NCBI RefSeq assembly: GCF_031582965.1
Contig: NZ_CP134049.1
Span: 2,976,001 to 3,040,000 of the forward strand
Length of the DNA stretch: 64,000 bases
Direction of reading: 5' to 3'
Source of the DNA: Bacillus sp. NEB1478
GTDB lineage: Bacteria; Bacillota; Bacilli; Bacillales; Fictibacillaceae
The translations under genes and the position numbers were made by a program. Positions within the stretch are counted from its first letter, which is position 1. Every line of letters begins with the position of its first letter. Shown here piece by piece: positions 42,825 through 51,994 of the stretch. The notes under the pieces were generated by a model. That model did not search any database, was not told the origin of the DNA, and worked only from the letters and a program-made list of their open reading frames with translations.

Positions 42825-43853
42825 TTATACCTCCAATTTTGACTGTTTTGCCAGTTCTGCCGCTACTTCTATAATAAGGTCTTCCTGCCCGCCGACCGCT
42901 TTTCTTCGACCTAGTTCCATCAATATATCCCGCGGATCCAATCCAAACCTTTTACCCGCTCGTTCAGCATGCAAAAGAAAGCTAGAGTATACGCCTGCAT
43001 ATCCCATCGCCAGACTTCCTTTTTTGATTTCCTGTGAACTTGGCAGCATTGGTCCGATGATGTCTTCTGCGAGATCCATCATTTTATAAAGGTCAATTCC
43101 TGTGTCTATACCCATTCGATCTAATACGGCAAGGAGTACTTCTGTTTGTGTGTTCCCGGCACCTGCACCTAAACAGCGGACACTGCCGTCAATACGTGTC
43201 GCTCCTTCTTCAATGGCAACAAGTGTATTTGCCACTGCTACAGAAAGGTTATTATGCGCATGGAAGCCAACTTCGATATCGAGTGAATTCCTCAAGGCGG
43301 AAATTCTCTCTTTCACTTCATGAGGCAATAACGCACCTGCTGAATCTGTTACATACACACCTTGTGCCCCGTATGATTCCATTAATTTAGCTTGTTCAAC
43401 GAGTTTCTCGACTGGTGCTGAGTGAGCCATCATAAGAAAACCCATTACTTCCATGCCAAGTTCACGCGCCATGTAAATATGCTGCTGTGATACATCCGCT
43501 TCCGTTACATGTGTCGCGACCCGCACCAGGCTTGCACCTAATTCACGGGCTTGCTTCAACTCGTGTACCGTTCCAATCCCTGGTATGAGAAGCACAGCAA
43601 TTTTTGCATGTTTGCATGCTGCAGCTGCGGTTTCAATCAGTTTCATCTCATCAACAAGTGATCTCCCGTACTGTATGGTTGAACCCCCTAAGCCATCCCC
43701 ATGACTGACCTCAATATAATGCATACCCGCTTGATCAAGAGCTTTGGCTGCATCATATACTTGCTTTTTTGTGAATTGATGAGCCATCACATGACTGCCA
43801 TCGCGCAAACAAACTTCTGTAAACTGCAAAGGTAAAGTGCTATTTCGTTTCAA
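42825..43853 (-). CDS. dmpG: 4-Hydroxy-2-oxovalerate aldolase
   Basis: A 342-residue HMGL-like TIM barrel that splits 4-hydroxy-2-oxovalerate into pyruvate and acetaldehyde. [14 protein letters not shown] near residue 14 carries the metal-binding aspartate, [14 protein letters not shown] near residue 197 the metal histidines, and [15 protein letters not shown] follows. A communication domain lies at the C-terminus. It forms a channelling complex with the dehydrogenase encoded just upstream (14-base overlap). TTG start with GGTGG upstream. Confidence 0.95.
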   Translation of the reverse strand: MKRNSTLPLQFTEVCLRDGSHVMAHQFTKKQVYDAAKALDQAGMHYIEVSHGDGLGGSTIQYGRSLVDEMKLIETAAAACKHAKIAVLLIPGIGTVHELKQARELGASLVRVATHVTEADVSQQHIYMARELGMEVMGFLMMAHSAPVEKLVEQAKLMESYGAQGVYVTDSAGALLPHEVKERISALRNSLDIEVGFHAHNNLSVAVANTLVAIEEGATRIDGSVRCLGAGAGNTQTEVLLAVLDRMGIDTGIDLYKMMDLAEDIIGPMLPSSQEIKKGSLAMGYAGVYSSFLLHAERAGKRFGLDPRDILMELGRRKAVGGQEDLIIEVAAELAKQSKLEV

Positions 43854-44751
43854 GAGAGACCACCGCCTTTTTAACTTGTTGATCCTGTCCTAAAAGATGT
43901 TTAGCGATCATTTCTCCTGCTTGCTTTGCAGCTGCAGTCATGATGTCCAAGTTCCCGGCATACTCAGGAAAATAATCTCCTGCTCCTTCTACCTCAACAA
44001 ATACCGTGATTCGGTTTCCATCAAACAGCGGTTCTTGCTTTAACCGATAACCCGGAACATAATGCTGGACTCTTTGTTGCATCTCCGTGATAGACTCCCT
44101 GATTAAAACTTCATTTGGCATTTTCACTTCGCAATAAATGACAGCTCTCATCAAGATCGGCGGGTCTGCTGGATTTAAAATAATAATCGCTTTGCCAAGA
44201 TCTGCCCCTCCAACTTCCTCAATGCCGCGGCGCGTTGTAATCGTAAATTCATCAATATTTGCACGGGTTCCCGGACCTGCACTCTTTGATGAAATCGTGG
44301 CCACAATCTCTCCATATGTAACATCAGCCACTTTGTTTATGGCATTAACGATCGGAATGGTTGCCTGTCCCCCGCAAGTAATCATATTGATGTTTGCTGA
44401 ATCCAAGTGTTTACCTAAATTAACAGGCGGACATACGAAGGGACCAATCCCCGCTGGTGTTAAATCAATTACCATTTTCCCCATATCTTTTAAAATGGCA
44501 GCATGTCTTTTATGCGCTTTTGCAGAAGTGGCATCAAATACAATATCGGCAAGCTCCGGACGTTCAACTAAATCATCGATTCCATTTGTAAACACACGAT
44601 ATCCGGATGCATTAGCCCGTCTCAGTCCATCCGAATCTGTGTCAATTCCGATCATCGCTGTCAGTTCAAGGCATTCACTCTTTTGAAGCTTGTACATTAG
44701 ATCTGTTCCAATATTCCCAGAACCGATAATGGCAGCTTTTATCTTTTTCAC
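43840..44751 (-). CDS. dmpF: Acetaldehyde dehydrogenase (acylating)
   Basis: A 303-residue NAD- and CoA-dependent enzyme converting the aldolase's acetaldehyde to acetyl-CoA. The Rossmann motif is [14 protein letters not shown] (residues 6-19), the catalytic Cys126 lies in [12 protein letters not shown], and [14 protein letters not shown] is typical of DmpF/BphJ. GTG start with AAAGGA upstream. Its gene overlaps dmpG, in keeping with the physical complex of the two proteins. Confidence 0.95.
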   Translation of the reverse strand: MKKIKAAIIGSGNIGTDLMYKLQKSECLELTAMIGIDTDSDGLRRANASGYRVFTNGIDDLVERPELADIVFDATSAKAHKRHAAILKDMGKMVIDLTPAGIGPFVCPPVNLGKHLDSANINMITCGGQATIPIVNAINKVADVTYGEIVATISSKSAGPGTRANIDEFTITTRRGIEEVGGADLGKAIIILNPADPPILMRAVIYCEVKMPNEVLIRESITEMQQRVQHYVPGYRLKQEPLFDGNRITVFVEVEGAGDYFPEYAGNLDIMTAAAKQAGEMIAKHLLGQDQQVKKAVVSLETK

Positions 44752-44778
44752 GTTGATAGGTCCTTTCTTTACAGAAGT

Positions 44779-45561
44779 TTAATCACAAAACGAGATGGAA
44801 ACTGAACCTAATTTACCGAAAGACGCTGTTACTTCATCACCAGCATCTACGTCAATGGCGGCTGATAGAGCTCCAGGCAAAATAAGCTCTCCTGCTTTCA
44901 AAGACAAGTTGTAGTCTGCTAGTTTGTTAGCTAGCCATGCAATGGCATGAGCTGGATGTCCTAGTGCCGCTGCACCCGCACCCGTTGAGGACAGTTCCTG
45001 ATTTTTCATTAATGCCATACTTAACGTACGCAAATCTATTTTCTCTAGATCATAAAAAGGTTCACCCACTACCGCACGTGCCGAAGAACCATTGTCTGCC
45101 ACTGTATCCACAAGACGAATCTTCCAATCTTCTATTCTGCTGTCGATGACTTCAAGTGCCGGAACAACCGCTTCAGTAGCCATGAGAACATCAACAAATG
45201 TTACATTTGGACCTCTCAGATCTTCTTTTAAAATAAATCCAATTTCCGCTTCTACTTTTGGTTTGATAAAATCTTTTCTCGACAACACCGCTCCAGAAGA
45301 CAACTTCATGTAATCAAGAAGATGCCCGTAATCCGGTTCATTTACGCCTAGCATATCCTGCATCGCTTTACTCGTAAGACCAACCTTTTTTCCAATTACA
45401 ACTCGTCCTTCTTCAAGCTTTCTATCAACCCATTCCAGCTGAATGCGGTACGAATCTTTTACAGACAACTCAGGATATCGTGTTGTTAATGGTGCGATGG
45501 GAGCCACGTTTTGTTCAGCTTCCAAAAGCTCCGCTGTTAACTTTGAAACCAATTGCAGCAT
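44779..45561 (-). CDS. dmpE: 2-Oxopent-4-enoate hydratase
   Basis: A 260-residue hydratase that adds water to 2-hydroxypenta-2,4-dienoate, giving 4-hydroxy-2-oxovalerate. GKKVGLTSKAMQDMLGV with EPDYGHLLDYM (near residue 60) is the hydratase pattern, then KVEAEIGFILKED and PALEVIDSRIEDW. It is a paralogue of the decarboxylase at 42.0-42.8 kb. The start at 45561 has GGAGG eight bases upstream; a frame to 45612 is possible but has no such site. Confidence 0.9.
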   Translation of the reverse strand: MLQLVSKLTAELLEAEQNVAPIAPLTTRYPELSVKDSYRIQLEWVDRKLEEGRVVIGKKVGLTSKAMQDMLGVNEPDYGHLLDYMKLSSGAVLSRKDFIKPKVEAEIGFILKEDLRGPNVTFVDVLMATEAVVPALEVIDSRIEDWKIRLVDTVADNGSSARAVVGEPFYDLEKIDLRTLSMALMKNQELSSTGAGAAALGHPAHAIAWLANKLADYNLSLKAGELILPGALSAAIDVDAGDEVTASFGKLGSVSISFCD

Positions 45562-45633
45562 AAATAAATCCTCCCGTCTCTCTTCAACGTACAAAACGCG
45601 ACTGGATACCAATCACGTTTTACCTATTTCTAT

Positions 45634-47103
45634 TTATAACTTCATCGTTATTGTTTTCGCTTCTGAATAGAATTCAAAGCTATGCCTTCCGCCTTCTCTG
45701 CCGATTCCGCTTGCTTTTGAACCGCCAAACGGTGTGCGCAAATCACGAATATACCAGCAGTTAATCCATAATAATCCGGAATCTACTGCTGCCGAAACAC
45801 GCTGAGCTCTCCTGATATCGTTCGTCCAAACGACTCCGGCTAAACCATACTGTGAATCGTTCGCTATCTGAATCGCTTCTTCTTCTGTTTTAAAAGGAAT
45901 CACGACGAGCACCGGTCCAAAGATTTCTTCCTGTGCGACACGCCACTTATTGTTCACATCATACAAAACAGTAGGTTCATAGAAGTTTCCTTTTTCAAGA
46001 CCTGCCACACGTTTACCGCCGCAAGCAAGTTTGGCTCCTTCTTTCAAACCAATCTCAACATACGATTCTACTGTTTCAAGATGACTCTTCGAAACGAGGG
46101 CACCCATATCGGTATCTTTTAATGTTGGATCGCCGACTTTAATCTTTTTCACTGCAGCTGTAAACTTCTCTAAAAACTGATCATAGATGCTTTCTTGTAA
46201 AAGTAATCGTGAACCTGCTAAACAGATTTCCCCTTGGTTGCGGTAGATCGCATCGATCGAGCCCTTTACCGCTTCATCTAGATCAGCATCTTCAAACACA
46301 ATGTTGGCTGATTTGCCGCCTAACTCAAGAGACACGGGAATGAGGTTCTCGGCAGCGTTCTTCATGATTGTTTTCCCTGTTGCCGATTCACCGACAAAAG
46401 AAATACGGCGAACATTAGGATCGGTCGTCATCGCAGCACCCATTGAATTCCCTGGCCCGGTTATGATGTTTAACACCCCAGGCGGAAGTCCTGCTTGATT
46501 TGCGATTTCTCCAAACATAACTGCAGAAAGAGGCGTATAGGAAGCTGGTTTTACAACAACCGTATTCCCAGCTGCGAGTGCCGCTGAGGCTTTCCATGTC
46601 ATCTGCATGAACGGAAGATTCCATGGGATGATCAAGCTCGTTACGCCTGCGGGACTGTATTTTGCATAAGACATAATGTTGTGCTTATCGTAATGCTCAC
46701 TCACCATGTACTTGGACATCTCTGCAAAGAATCGAAAATTTGATGCTGCTCTGGGGATATCGAATCCCCGGCTCTCTTTAATGGGTTTTCCGACATCAAG
46801 TGTTTCAACCATTGCGAGTTCATCCACGTTTTCCATAATAAGATCAGCCATTCGGCATAAAATGTCTGAGCGTTCTTCTATAGGCATCCTGCTCCAGACA
46901 CCGCTGTCAAATGCTTTTTTAGCAGATTGTATCGCTCTTTTTGCATCGGCTTCACTTCCATTTGCGACGAACGCCAATCTCTCATTTGTAGCAGGATTAA
47001 TCGATTCAAACGTATCCCCTGATAGTGCGTCCGTATATTCACCATCTATAAATAATTTTGTGTTTTTCACTTTAACTAATTGTGTCACGGTTTCGGAGTT
47101 CAC
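45634..47103 (-). CDS. nbaE: 2-Aminomuconate-6-semialdehyde dehydrogenase
   Basis: A 489-residue aldehyde dehydrogenase. PWNLPFMQMTWK, the glutamate in SLELGGKSANIVF and the catalytic Cys294 in NQGEICLAGSR are all present, as is FGGSKASGIGREGG at the C-terminus. In this operon the expected substrate is 2-aminomuconate 6-semialdehyde, oxidised with NAD to 2-aminomuconate. The enzyme class alone would also fit 2-hydroxymuconic semialdehyde; the dioxygenase upstream decides. GTG start with AAGGAGG upstream. Confidence 0.9.
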   Translation of the reverse strand: MNSETVTQLVKVKNTKLFIDGEYTDALSGDTFESINPATNERLAFVANGSEADAKRAIQSAKKAFDSGVWSRMPIEERSDILCRMADLIMENVDELAMVETLDVGKPIKESRGFDIPRAASNFRFFAEMSKYMVSEHYDKHNIMSYAKYSPAGVTSLIIPWNLPFMQMTWKASAALAAGNTVVVKPASYTPLSAVMFGEIANQAGLPPGVLNIITGPGNSMGAAMTTDPNVRRISFVGESATGKTIMKNAAENLIPVSLELGGKSANIVFEDADLDEAVKGSIDAIYRNQGEICLAGSRLLLQESIYDQFLEKFTAAVKKIKVGDPTLKDTDMGALVSKSHLETVESYVEIGLKEGAKLACGGKRVAGLEKGNFYEPTVLYDVNNKWRVAQEEIFGPVLVVIPFKTEEEAIQIANDSQYGLAGVVWTNDIRRAQRVSAAVDSGLLWINCWYIRDLRTPFGGSKASGIGREGGRHSFEFYSEAKTITMKL

Positions 47104-47108
47104 TTGTG

Positions 47109-47588
47109 CTAGTCCTCCTTCTCTTCGTCAATCTCCACGATCATTTCGATCTCGATCGCTGTGCCTCCTGGAAGCTGAGCCATGCCAACAGCGGAACGGG
47201 CATGCTTTCCTTTTTCACCAAAAATCTCAACGAGCAGATCTGAAGCTCCATTGATGACTTTCGGCTGATCAATAAAATCTTCTGTACAGTTTACAAAACC
47301 TAGCAATTTTACAATTCGTTTCACTTTGTTTAAACTGCCGAGTTCGTGCTGAACAACAGCAAGGAGATTCAGCATCGATTGTTTCGATGCTGCGTATCCA
47401 TCTTCTAGCGACAGATCAACCCCTACTTTTCCGTGATACTGATCTACACCTTGTCCTGCTGTAAAAAGCAGATTGCCGACTCGAACACAGCTGACATAGT
47501 TGCCGACAGAAGGGCGCACTTCAGGTAAAACAAGACCTAAACTGTGCAGCTTAGACTCCGGTGTTTGAATGACTTGCAACTGCCGCAC
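47109..47588 (-). CDS. nbaF: RidA-family 2-aminomuconate deaminase
   Basis: A protein of about 156-159 residues of the YjgF/RidA fold: VRVGNLLFTAGQG near residue 36, SKQSMLNLLAVVQHELGSL near residue 68, and RSAVGMAQLPGGTAIEIEM at the end. Deaminases of this family turn 2-aminomuconate into 4-oxalocrotonate and ammonia in the nitrobenzoate and aminophenol pathways. General imine deamination is the alternative; the operon context favours the specific role. The start is either GTG at 47588 or TTG at 47579, which has the better-spaced GAGGGG site. It overlaps the decarboxylase gene. Confidence 0.88.
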   Translation of the reverse strand: MRQLQVIQTPESKLHSLGLVLPEVRPSVGNYVSCVRVGNLLFTAGQGVDQYHGKVGVDLSLEDGYAASKQSMLNLLAVVQHELGSLNKVKRIVKLLGFVNCTEDFIDQPKVINGASDLLVEIFGEKGKHARSAVGMAQLPGGTAIEIEMIVEIDEEKED

Positions 47589-48597
47589 CCCTCTTTCTTT
47601 TTTCTAGATTTAAAAATTCTGCAGCATTACCGCCAAGCATTGCTTTTCGCTGTTGCTCCGTTAGTTCGAGCGTTTCATCGATTACTTTTCCAGGGTTGAT
47701 TTCACGCAATAAAAACGGATAATCCGAGCCCATAAAGATCCTGTCTGCACCAAAACGCTCCATCATATAGCGGATGTTTACCGGATCATAGTTCAGCGAA
47801 TCAAAATAAAATTGTTTTACATAATGACTCGGCGGATGTGTCGTCAGCCTTAGATGCGGCCAAACATGCCAACCCTGATCCAAACGAGGAATCAAATACG
47901 GAAAAGAACCACCGCCATGCGCAAAACAAATCTTCAGCTTCGGAAACTTTTCCATCATCCCGCTCCATATTAAAGAAGCGGCAGCAAGAGCCGTTTCACT
48001 TGGCATTCCGATTGTGTACATGAAATTATGGTTTGCCATACGGTCACGTCCAAGCGTTTCCCAAGGATGGATAAACAGAGGCACTTCCCATTTTTCCGCC
48101 ATCTCAAAAAACTCGATAAAATCAGGATGATCAAGATTTTGCCCGTTCACATTTGTCCCGATCTCAATTCCATGTAGACCAAGTTCATTCATACACCGAT
48201 CCATCTCCCGGATTGCGGTCTTTGCATCCTGCATTGGCACCGTTCCTAGTCCAGCAAATCGCTTGGGATACTCACTTACTGTTTTTGCGATAAAATCGTT
48301 CTGAACCTTTGCCATCATTTCTGCCTGTTCTGGCGGAGCCCAATAAGAGAACGTTACAGGAATCGGGGATAGAACTTGAATGTCTACCACTTCTCTGTCC
48401 ATATCAAGAATTCGTTTTTTCGGATCCCATACTTGATCTGTTACATCTCTAAAGTTTTTCCCGGCAACCATAATGGATGCTCCACACGTACAAGTACGAT
48501 TTAAAACGGGCCAACGCTCACCACCATACTTTTCAGCAAAGTCAGGGAATGACTCTGGAATGATATGCGTGTGAAAGTCGATTCTTAGCACTTCCAT
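47551..48597 (-). CDS. nbaD: 2-Amino-3-carboxymuconate-6-semialdehyde decarboxylase
   Basis: A 348-residue amidohydrolase-fold decarboxylase. The HxH metal motif is in IDFHTHIIPE (residues 6-15), with further ligands in LFIHPWETLG (near 177), CFAHGGGSFPYLIPR (near 227) and MGSDYPF (near 293), the ACMSD pattern. It acts on the product of 3-hydroxyanthranilate dioxygenase. Ribosome site GGAGG is only one base from the ATG; a GTG two codons in has ideal spacing and could be the real start. The gene overlaps its neighbours on both sides. Confidence 0.93.
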   Translation of the reverse strand: MEVLRIDFHTHIIPESFPDFAEKYGGERWPVLNRTCTCGASIMVAGKNFRDVTDQVWDPKKRILDMDREVVDIQVLSPIPVTFSYWAPPEQAEMMAKVQNDFIAKTVSEYPKRFAGLGTVPMQDAKTAIREMDRCMNELGLHGIEIGTNVNGQNLDHPDFIEFFEMAEKWEVPLFIHPWETLGRDRMANHNFMYTIGMPSETALAAASLIWSGMMEKFPKLKICFAHGGGSFPYLIPRLDQGWHVWPHLRLTTHPPSHYVKQFYFDSLNYDPVNIRYMMERFGADRIFMGSDYPFLLREINPGKVIDETLELTEQQRKAMLGGNAAEFLNLEKRKRGAAVASHSNTGV

Positions 48598-49130
48598 TCC
48601 TCCACATTTTCAGGCATCTGATAGCCACAGTCCTTGCAGAGTCGAACACGTTCATTGGAGTTGAAGCTATGGATCGCTTCTTTCACTTGCTTTTCGATAT
48701 CGTTCAGTTGAACGGTTACTCTGTGCATTTCAGAATCACAGCGGTCACAGAACCAAACGAAGTCTTCAAGCTCACCTTGGGCACGTTTACGTTCAATAAC
48801 AAGGCCATACGAATCCGCAACGCGATGTGGAGAATGTGGAACCATTGCAGGCAACATGAACACATCACCTTCTTTTACTTCCACAACTTCACGCTTCTCT
48901 TGATTGTTAATAATTTCTACATAACAGCTGCCTTTAATCTGATAAAAAAACTCATCTGATGGATCAACGTGAAAGTCACGTCTTTTATTCGGTCCGCTGA
49001 TGATCATGGCGATAAACTCTGAATCCTGCCAAATGACTTTGTTATTTACCGGGGGCTTGAGCAAATCTTTGTTTTCTTCAATAAATTTTAATAGGTTAAA
49101 AGATTTTAAAGTTGCTGTACTTGAACTCAT
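48585..49130 (-). CDS. nbaC: 3-Hydroxyanthranilate 3,4-dioxygenase
   Basis: A 181-residue cupin that cleaves the ring of 3-hydroxyanthranilate. Iron ligands are His54 and Glu60 (RRDFHVDPSDEFFYQ) and His99 (MVPHSPHRV). The C-terminus has the bacterial rubredoxin-like metal site Cys128/Cys131 and Cys165/Cys168 (FCDRCDSEM, LCKDCGYQM). This gene fixes the nature of the whole operon. Ribosome site GGGAGG; 15 bases after the hydroxylase gene. Confidence 0.95.
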   Translation of the reverse strand: MSSSTATLKSFNLLKFIEENKDLLKPPVNNKVIWQDSEFIAMIISGPNKRRDFHVDPSDEFFYQIKGSCYVEIINNQEKREVVEVKEGDVFMLPAMVPHSPHRVADSYGLVIERKRAQGELEDFVWFCDRCDSEMHRVTVQLNDIEKQVKEAIHSFNSNERVRLCKDCGYQMPENVEEWKC

Positions 49131-49145
49131 TTTAATTACCTCCCT

Positions 49146-50633
49146 TTATTTAACCAGCTTAGGCTGGGTTTCAACGATATTTTCGGTTACAGACAGTGCC
49201 TCATCTACCATGGAGAAACTTGCTTTTCTTTTATGGCCATTGTAAAAAATCGCTCTTTTGCGAATTGGATCTCCTGTATAGTACCGTTCGTATTGAAGAA
49301 GCCGCTGTCCAAAAGCTTCACCGCAAAGATCCCAAGCGAGCTTAAACAGTTTCACCCGCTCCAGCGAGTCAACACCTTCACGTCCGAGGTAGTATTTATC
49401 AATATCATCCCTGATTTCAGGCGCGTTAAAGTCATAACCTGTTGGAGACATGAGCAGGCCGCCTGCTCCGATAACCTGGATCACTTCGATTGCCCTCGGA
49501 TACATTTTAGGAAGCATGCCCCGAATAGTTTCCAGCGCCGCTCCATTCGGCATCACTTCACCTGATGCTGTTGTTTCATGCTCATACTCAGCAACACGTA
49601 ATAAAGAACGGATCACCTCTACATTTTGTACAAGCTCCCCGAGATCATGCTGAACATTTAAATATACATCTACGCCTATGGAGTCGGCTAATTTGCAAGC
49701 GACTTCTGTTGCAAACGCCAGTTTTACATACCCTCTCACGCCTGACTGATGTGCGGGCTGCTGAGCGATCCCCGTTTTCGGATAAAGGAAGTTAGCTGCT
49801 TCAACATTGTTATAAAGAAACACTCGATCCCACGGGACAAGTACATCGTTGAACACGAGAAGAGCATCCATTTCTTCAAACCTTGATGCTAATGGATGGT
49901 CAAACAAAGAACGTTTCCCGTCCTGCATCGGCTCACGGCAAAGAAGCTTAAGTCCGGGAGTATCAATCGGGATCGCAAACGCTAACGCATATCGCTCATC
50001 TCCCGGAGCAAACCCTGGGAACGAATAAATAATGACTTCATCCGTAATCGGTGCAAGCGTCGCCAGCATTTTAGCTCCCCGAACAATCAACCCATCAGGG
50101 GTTTCTTCTACTGCTCCAAGGTGTGTAAATGTATCTTTCTGACCATGAGAGTTCTTACTGCGGTCATTTTGCGGATTTATGATCGCATGTGTTAAAAACA
50201 AGTCGTTGTCTCTAATATAATTGTAGTAATTTTTAATATTGACCGACCAATCCGGGTTGTATTGATCAAGGAACCACCCGTTGTGAGCCATACCTGTAAC
50301 TACGACGTTTAAAAAGTCCGGCGTTCGCCCCATGAGCCCAAAAGTAGCTTTAGCATAAACTTCAAAAAGCTTGCTCCGTGCCATCATTTCTTCAAAGCTT
50401 TTTGGATGCAAAAACGAGTTGTTCACGCGCTCACCTGTTTCAGCGCAAATGTGTGTAATATCATTCTGATATTGCGGATCGTGCTGCATGTCATACAATC
50501 TGGCAATTTCTTGGATCGGCTGTTTGAAAACAGGCTCATTTACAACATCTGTAACCCTTCTGCCTTCCATCCAAATCTCCGGTGTCCGTGATTTTAACCC
50601 TTCCATGTATTGCGCACCCGTTCTAATTCCCAC
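49146..50633 (-). CDS. HpaB-family flavin-dependent hydroxylase, probable anthranilate 3-monooxygenase
   Basis: A 495-residue oxygenase component of the 4-hydroxyphenylacetate 3-hydroxylase family, with an acyl-CoA dehydrogenase-like fold: [20 protein letters not shown] at the start, [10 protein letters not shown] near residue 151, and [24 protein letters not shown] near residue 418. Such enzymes use reduced FAD made by a separate reductase. Its place directly before the 3-hydroxyanthranilate dioxygenase suggests ortho-hydroxylation of anthranilate, as I recall for Geobacillus thermodenitrificans. The flavin reductase is not in the window. GTG start with AGGAGG eight bases upstream. Confidence 0.87.
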   Translation of the reverse strand: MGIRTGAQYMEGLKSRTPEIWMEGRRVTDVVNEPVFKQPIQEIARLYDMQHDPQYQNDITHICAETGERVNNSFLHPKSFEEMMARSKLFEVYAKATFGLMGRTPDFLNVVVTGMAHNGWFLDQYNPDWSVNIKNYYNYIRDNDLFLTHAIINPQNDRSKNSHGQKDTFTHLGAVEETPDGLIVRGAKMLATLAPITDEVIIYSFPGFAPGDERYALAFAIPIDTPGLKLLCREPMQDGKRSLFDHPLASRFEEMDALLVFNDVLVPWDRVFLYNNVEAANFLYPKTGIAQQPAHQSGVRGYVKLAFATEVACKLADSIGVDVYLNVQHDLGELVQNVEVIRSLLRVAEYEHETTASGEVMPNGAALETIRGMLPKMYPRAIEVIQVIGAGGLLMSPTGYDFNAPEIRDDIDKYYLGREGVDSLERVKLFKLAWDLCGEAFGQRLLQYERYYTGDPIRKRAIFYNGHKRKASFSMVDEALSVTENIVETQPKLVK

Positions 50634-50666
50634 TCACCTTACCTCCTTAAATGTTTCATAAAAAAG

Positions 50667-50820
50667 CTCTGTTAATTGATCGTGATGACAATCCCTGGAA
50701 GTCAAAAAACCACTCCCCCATGCCTCCTCGTATTGCATCCTGCGGGGTCTCGGCAGCCCGTTTTTCTAGCCTGAGTGTGGCAGATTTTCATTGCCTTTTC
50801 GACAACGATGTTTAACAGAG
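50667..50820. repeat. Diverged GC-rich repeat with inverted ends (MITE-like), copy 3
   Basis: The element starts CTCTGTTAATTGATCG and ends, on the other strand, CTCTGTTAAACATCG, giving nine perfect and several more matching terminal bases over 154 bp. The centre GCCGAGACCCCGCAGGA with CGAGGAGGC matches the family consensus seen in copies 1 and 2. No transposase frame and no clear target duplication. It fills most of the 207 bases between the IclR gene and the first catabolic gene, so it may carry or disturb the promoter. Confidence 0.55.
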
Positions 50821-50840
50821 TAAATATAAAGAAAGCGCTT

Positions 50841-51593
50841 TCAATAAACGCTGATAAAACCTAGTTCTTTTGAAATAGACTCTGCAGTTTTGACCACATG
50901 ATGAATCATACTTTGTGTATTTTGCCCCATCATATATGCTACAGGACCTACCATATTTAAGGCAGCAATCGTCTGTCCAGTATAGGACTTAATTGGTGCT
51001 GCAATTCCATACAGCCCCATCTCGTTTTCATTATTACTTATGGCATAACCATTAGACTTAATCGTTTTCATTTCTTCTTTCAGTTTTTCGACACATGTAA
51101 TGGTATTGTCTGCACGCTGCAGAAGTCCCTTTGCGATCGTCGGCTTAATAAGTGAGGGATTAAAAGCCAGTAAAACTTTTCCAGTACTCGAACAATAAGC
51201 AGGCAGTGTATCACCAATATATGTAGGGACTGGCACTGAATCTTTAGATGCGACTCGCAAGACGAATCGTACTTCCCCGCTATCAAACATTCCGATATGT
51301 ACGGTTGCATTAAATCTTCTGACCAAACCTTCGCATAAAGGAAGTGCATCAGTATTGATGTCCTGCTGGTACATTACATGGTTGCTCCATTCGAGGAGCT
51401 TCCATCCTAATCTATATTTTTTTTGACTGTCTTGAATTAATATACCTTCTTGGCAAAGGGTCCTCACGATATGATGAACAGTACTTGGGTTCATTTGAAG
51501 TTTTTCTGCAATTTGCAAGTTTCCTAGAGCTGGTTCATTCTTGGTGAAACAGTTTAATATCCTTGTCATTTTTTGAACAGATGATATCAACAA
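50841..51593 (-). CDS. IclR-family transcriptional regulator
   Basis: A 250-residue regulator with an N-terminal winged helix (NLQIAEKLQMNPSTVHHIVR near residues 25-44) and an IclR effector domain including LPAYCSSTGKVLLAF near residue 130 and IAAPIKSYTGQTIAALNM near residue 208. IclR proteins often control aromatic catabolism. It is encoded directly upstream of the operon in the same direction. TTG start, with a second TTG next to it; AGGGGGAG lies just upstream. A palindrome at 51701-51719 may be its operator. Confidence 0.92.
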   Translation of the reverse strand: MLISSVQKMTRILNCFTKNEPALGNLQIAEKLQMNPSTVHHIVRTLCQEGILIQDSQKKYRLGWKLLEWSNHVMYQQDINTDALPLCEGLVRRFNATVHIGMFDSGEVRFVLRVASKDSVPVPTYIGDTLPAYCSSTGKVLLAFNPSLIKPTIAKGLLQRADNTITCVEKLKEEMKTIKSNGYAISNNENEMGLYGIAAPIKSYTGQTIAALNMVGPVAYMMGQNTQSMIHHVVKTAESISKELGFISVY

Positions 51594-51602
51594 TTCTCCC
51601 CC

Positions 51603-51632
51603 TCAAGCGGATATGCAATTTGAGAAAGTCAT
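51603..51632 (-). CDS. Possible nine-codon leader peptide upstream of the IclR gene
   Basis: ATG at 51632 is preceded by AGGAGTGA about ten bases upstream and encodes MTFSNCISA. Its TGA stop lies directly before the AGGGGGAG ribosome site of the IclR gene, so ribosomes ending the short frame would be next to the regulator's start. It may be chance. Confidence 0.25.
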   Translation of the reverse strand: MTFSNCISA

Positions 51633-51700
51633 CTAAAAAAAATCACTCCTTTTTAGTATGCGTTTATCATATTGAAAAAAAATGATTGGAACAATCTCGA

Positions 51701-51719
51701 AATTTCATATTATGAAATT
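51701..51719. promoter_or_regulatory. Candidate IclR operator palindrome
   Basis: AATTTCAT-ATT-ATGAAATT is a perfect inverted repeat with eight-base arms, 108 bases upstream of the IclR start codon and in the region shared with the divergent kinase gene. The TTTCATANTATGAAA shape is similar to several IclR-family sites. Confidence 0.45.
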
Positions 51720-51994
51720 ACAAAATATTTTTTGAATAGTTAGAAAATTTAACGGACTATTGAAGGATAGCAAGAAATGATAACGAAGAATTTATGGGTA
51801 ATGAAGTTCAATAATACTTTTCGGTACTGCCCTTCGATTTACCTACCTTAAATTTGCACTTTTTTAAGAAAAAATTGTAAACTGTATATAGCATTTCAAT
51901 TAGCAATCAATTACTATATGTAGTAGGAACGATTTTTACATAACAATATTTGTTCTATCTTTCTATGATTTTATTGTTGGAAGAGGTGCTAGTT
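51720..51994. other. Divergent regulatory region between iclR and the kinase gene
   Basis: About 400 bases (51594-51994) separate the two divergent genes. The right part is AT-rich with no clear consensus promoter; the left part holds the palindrome at 51701-51719 and the short leader frame. No repeat of either class is present. Confidence 0.4.
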
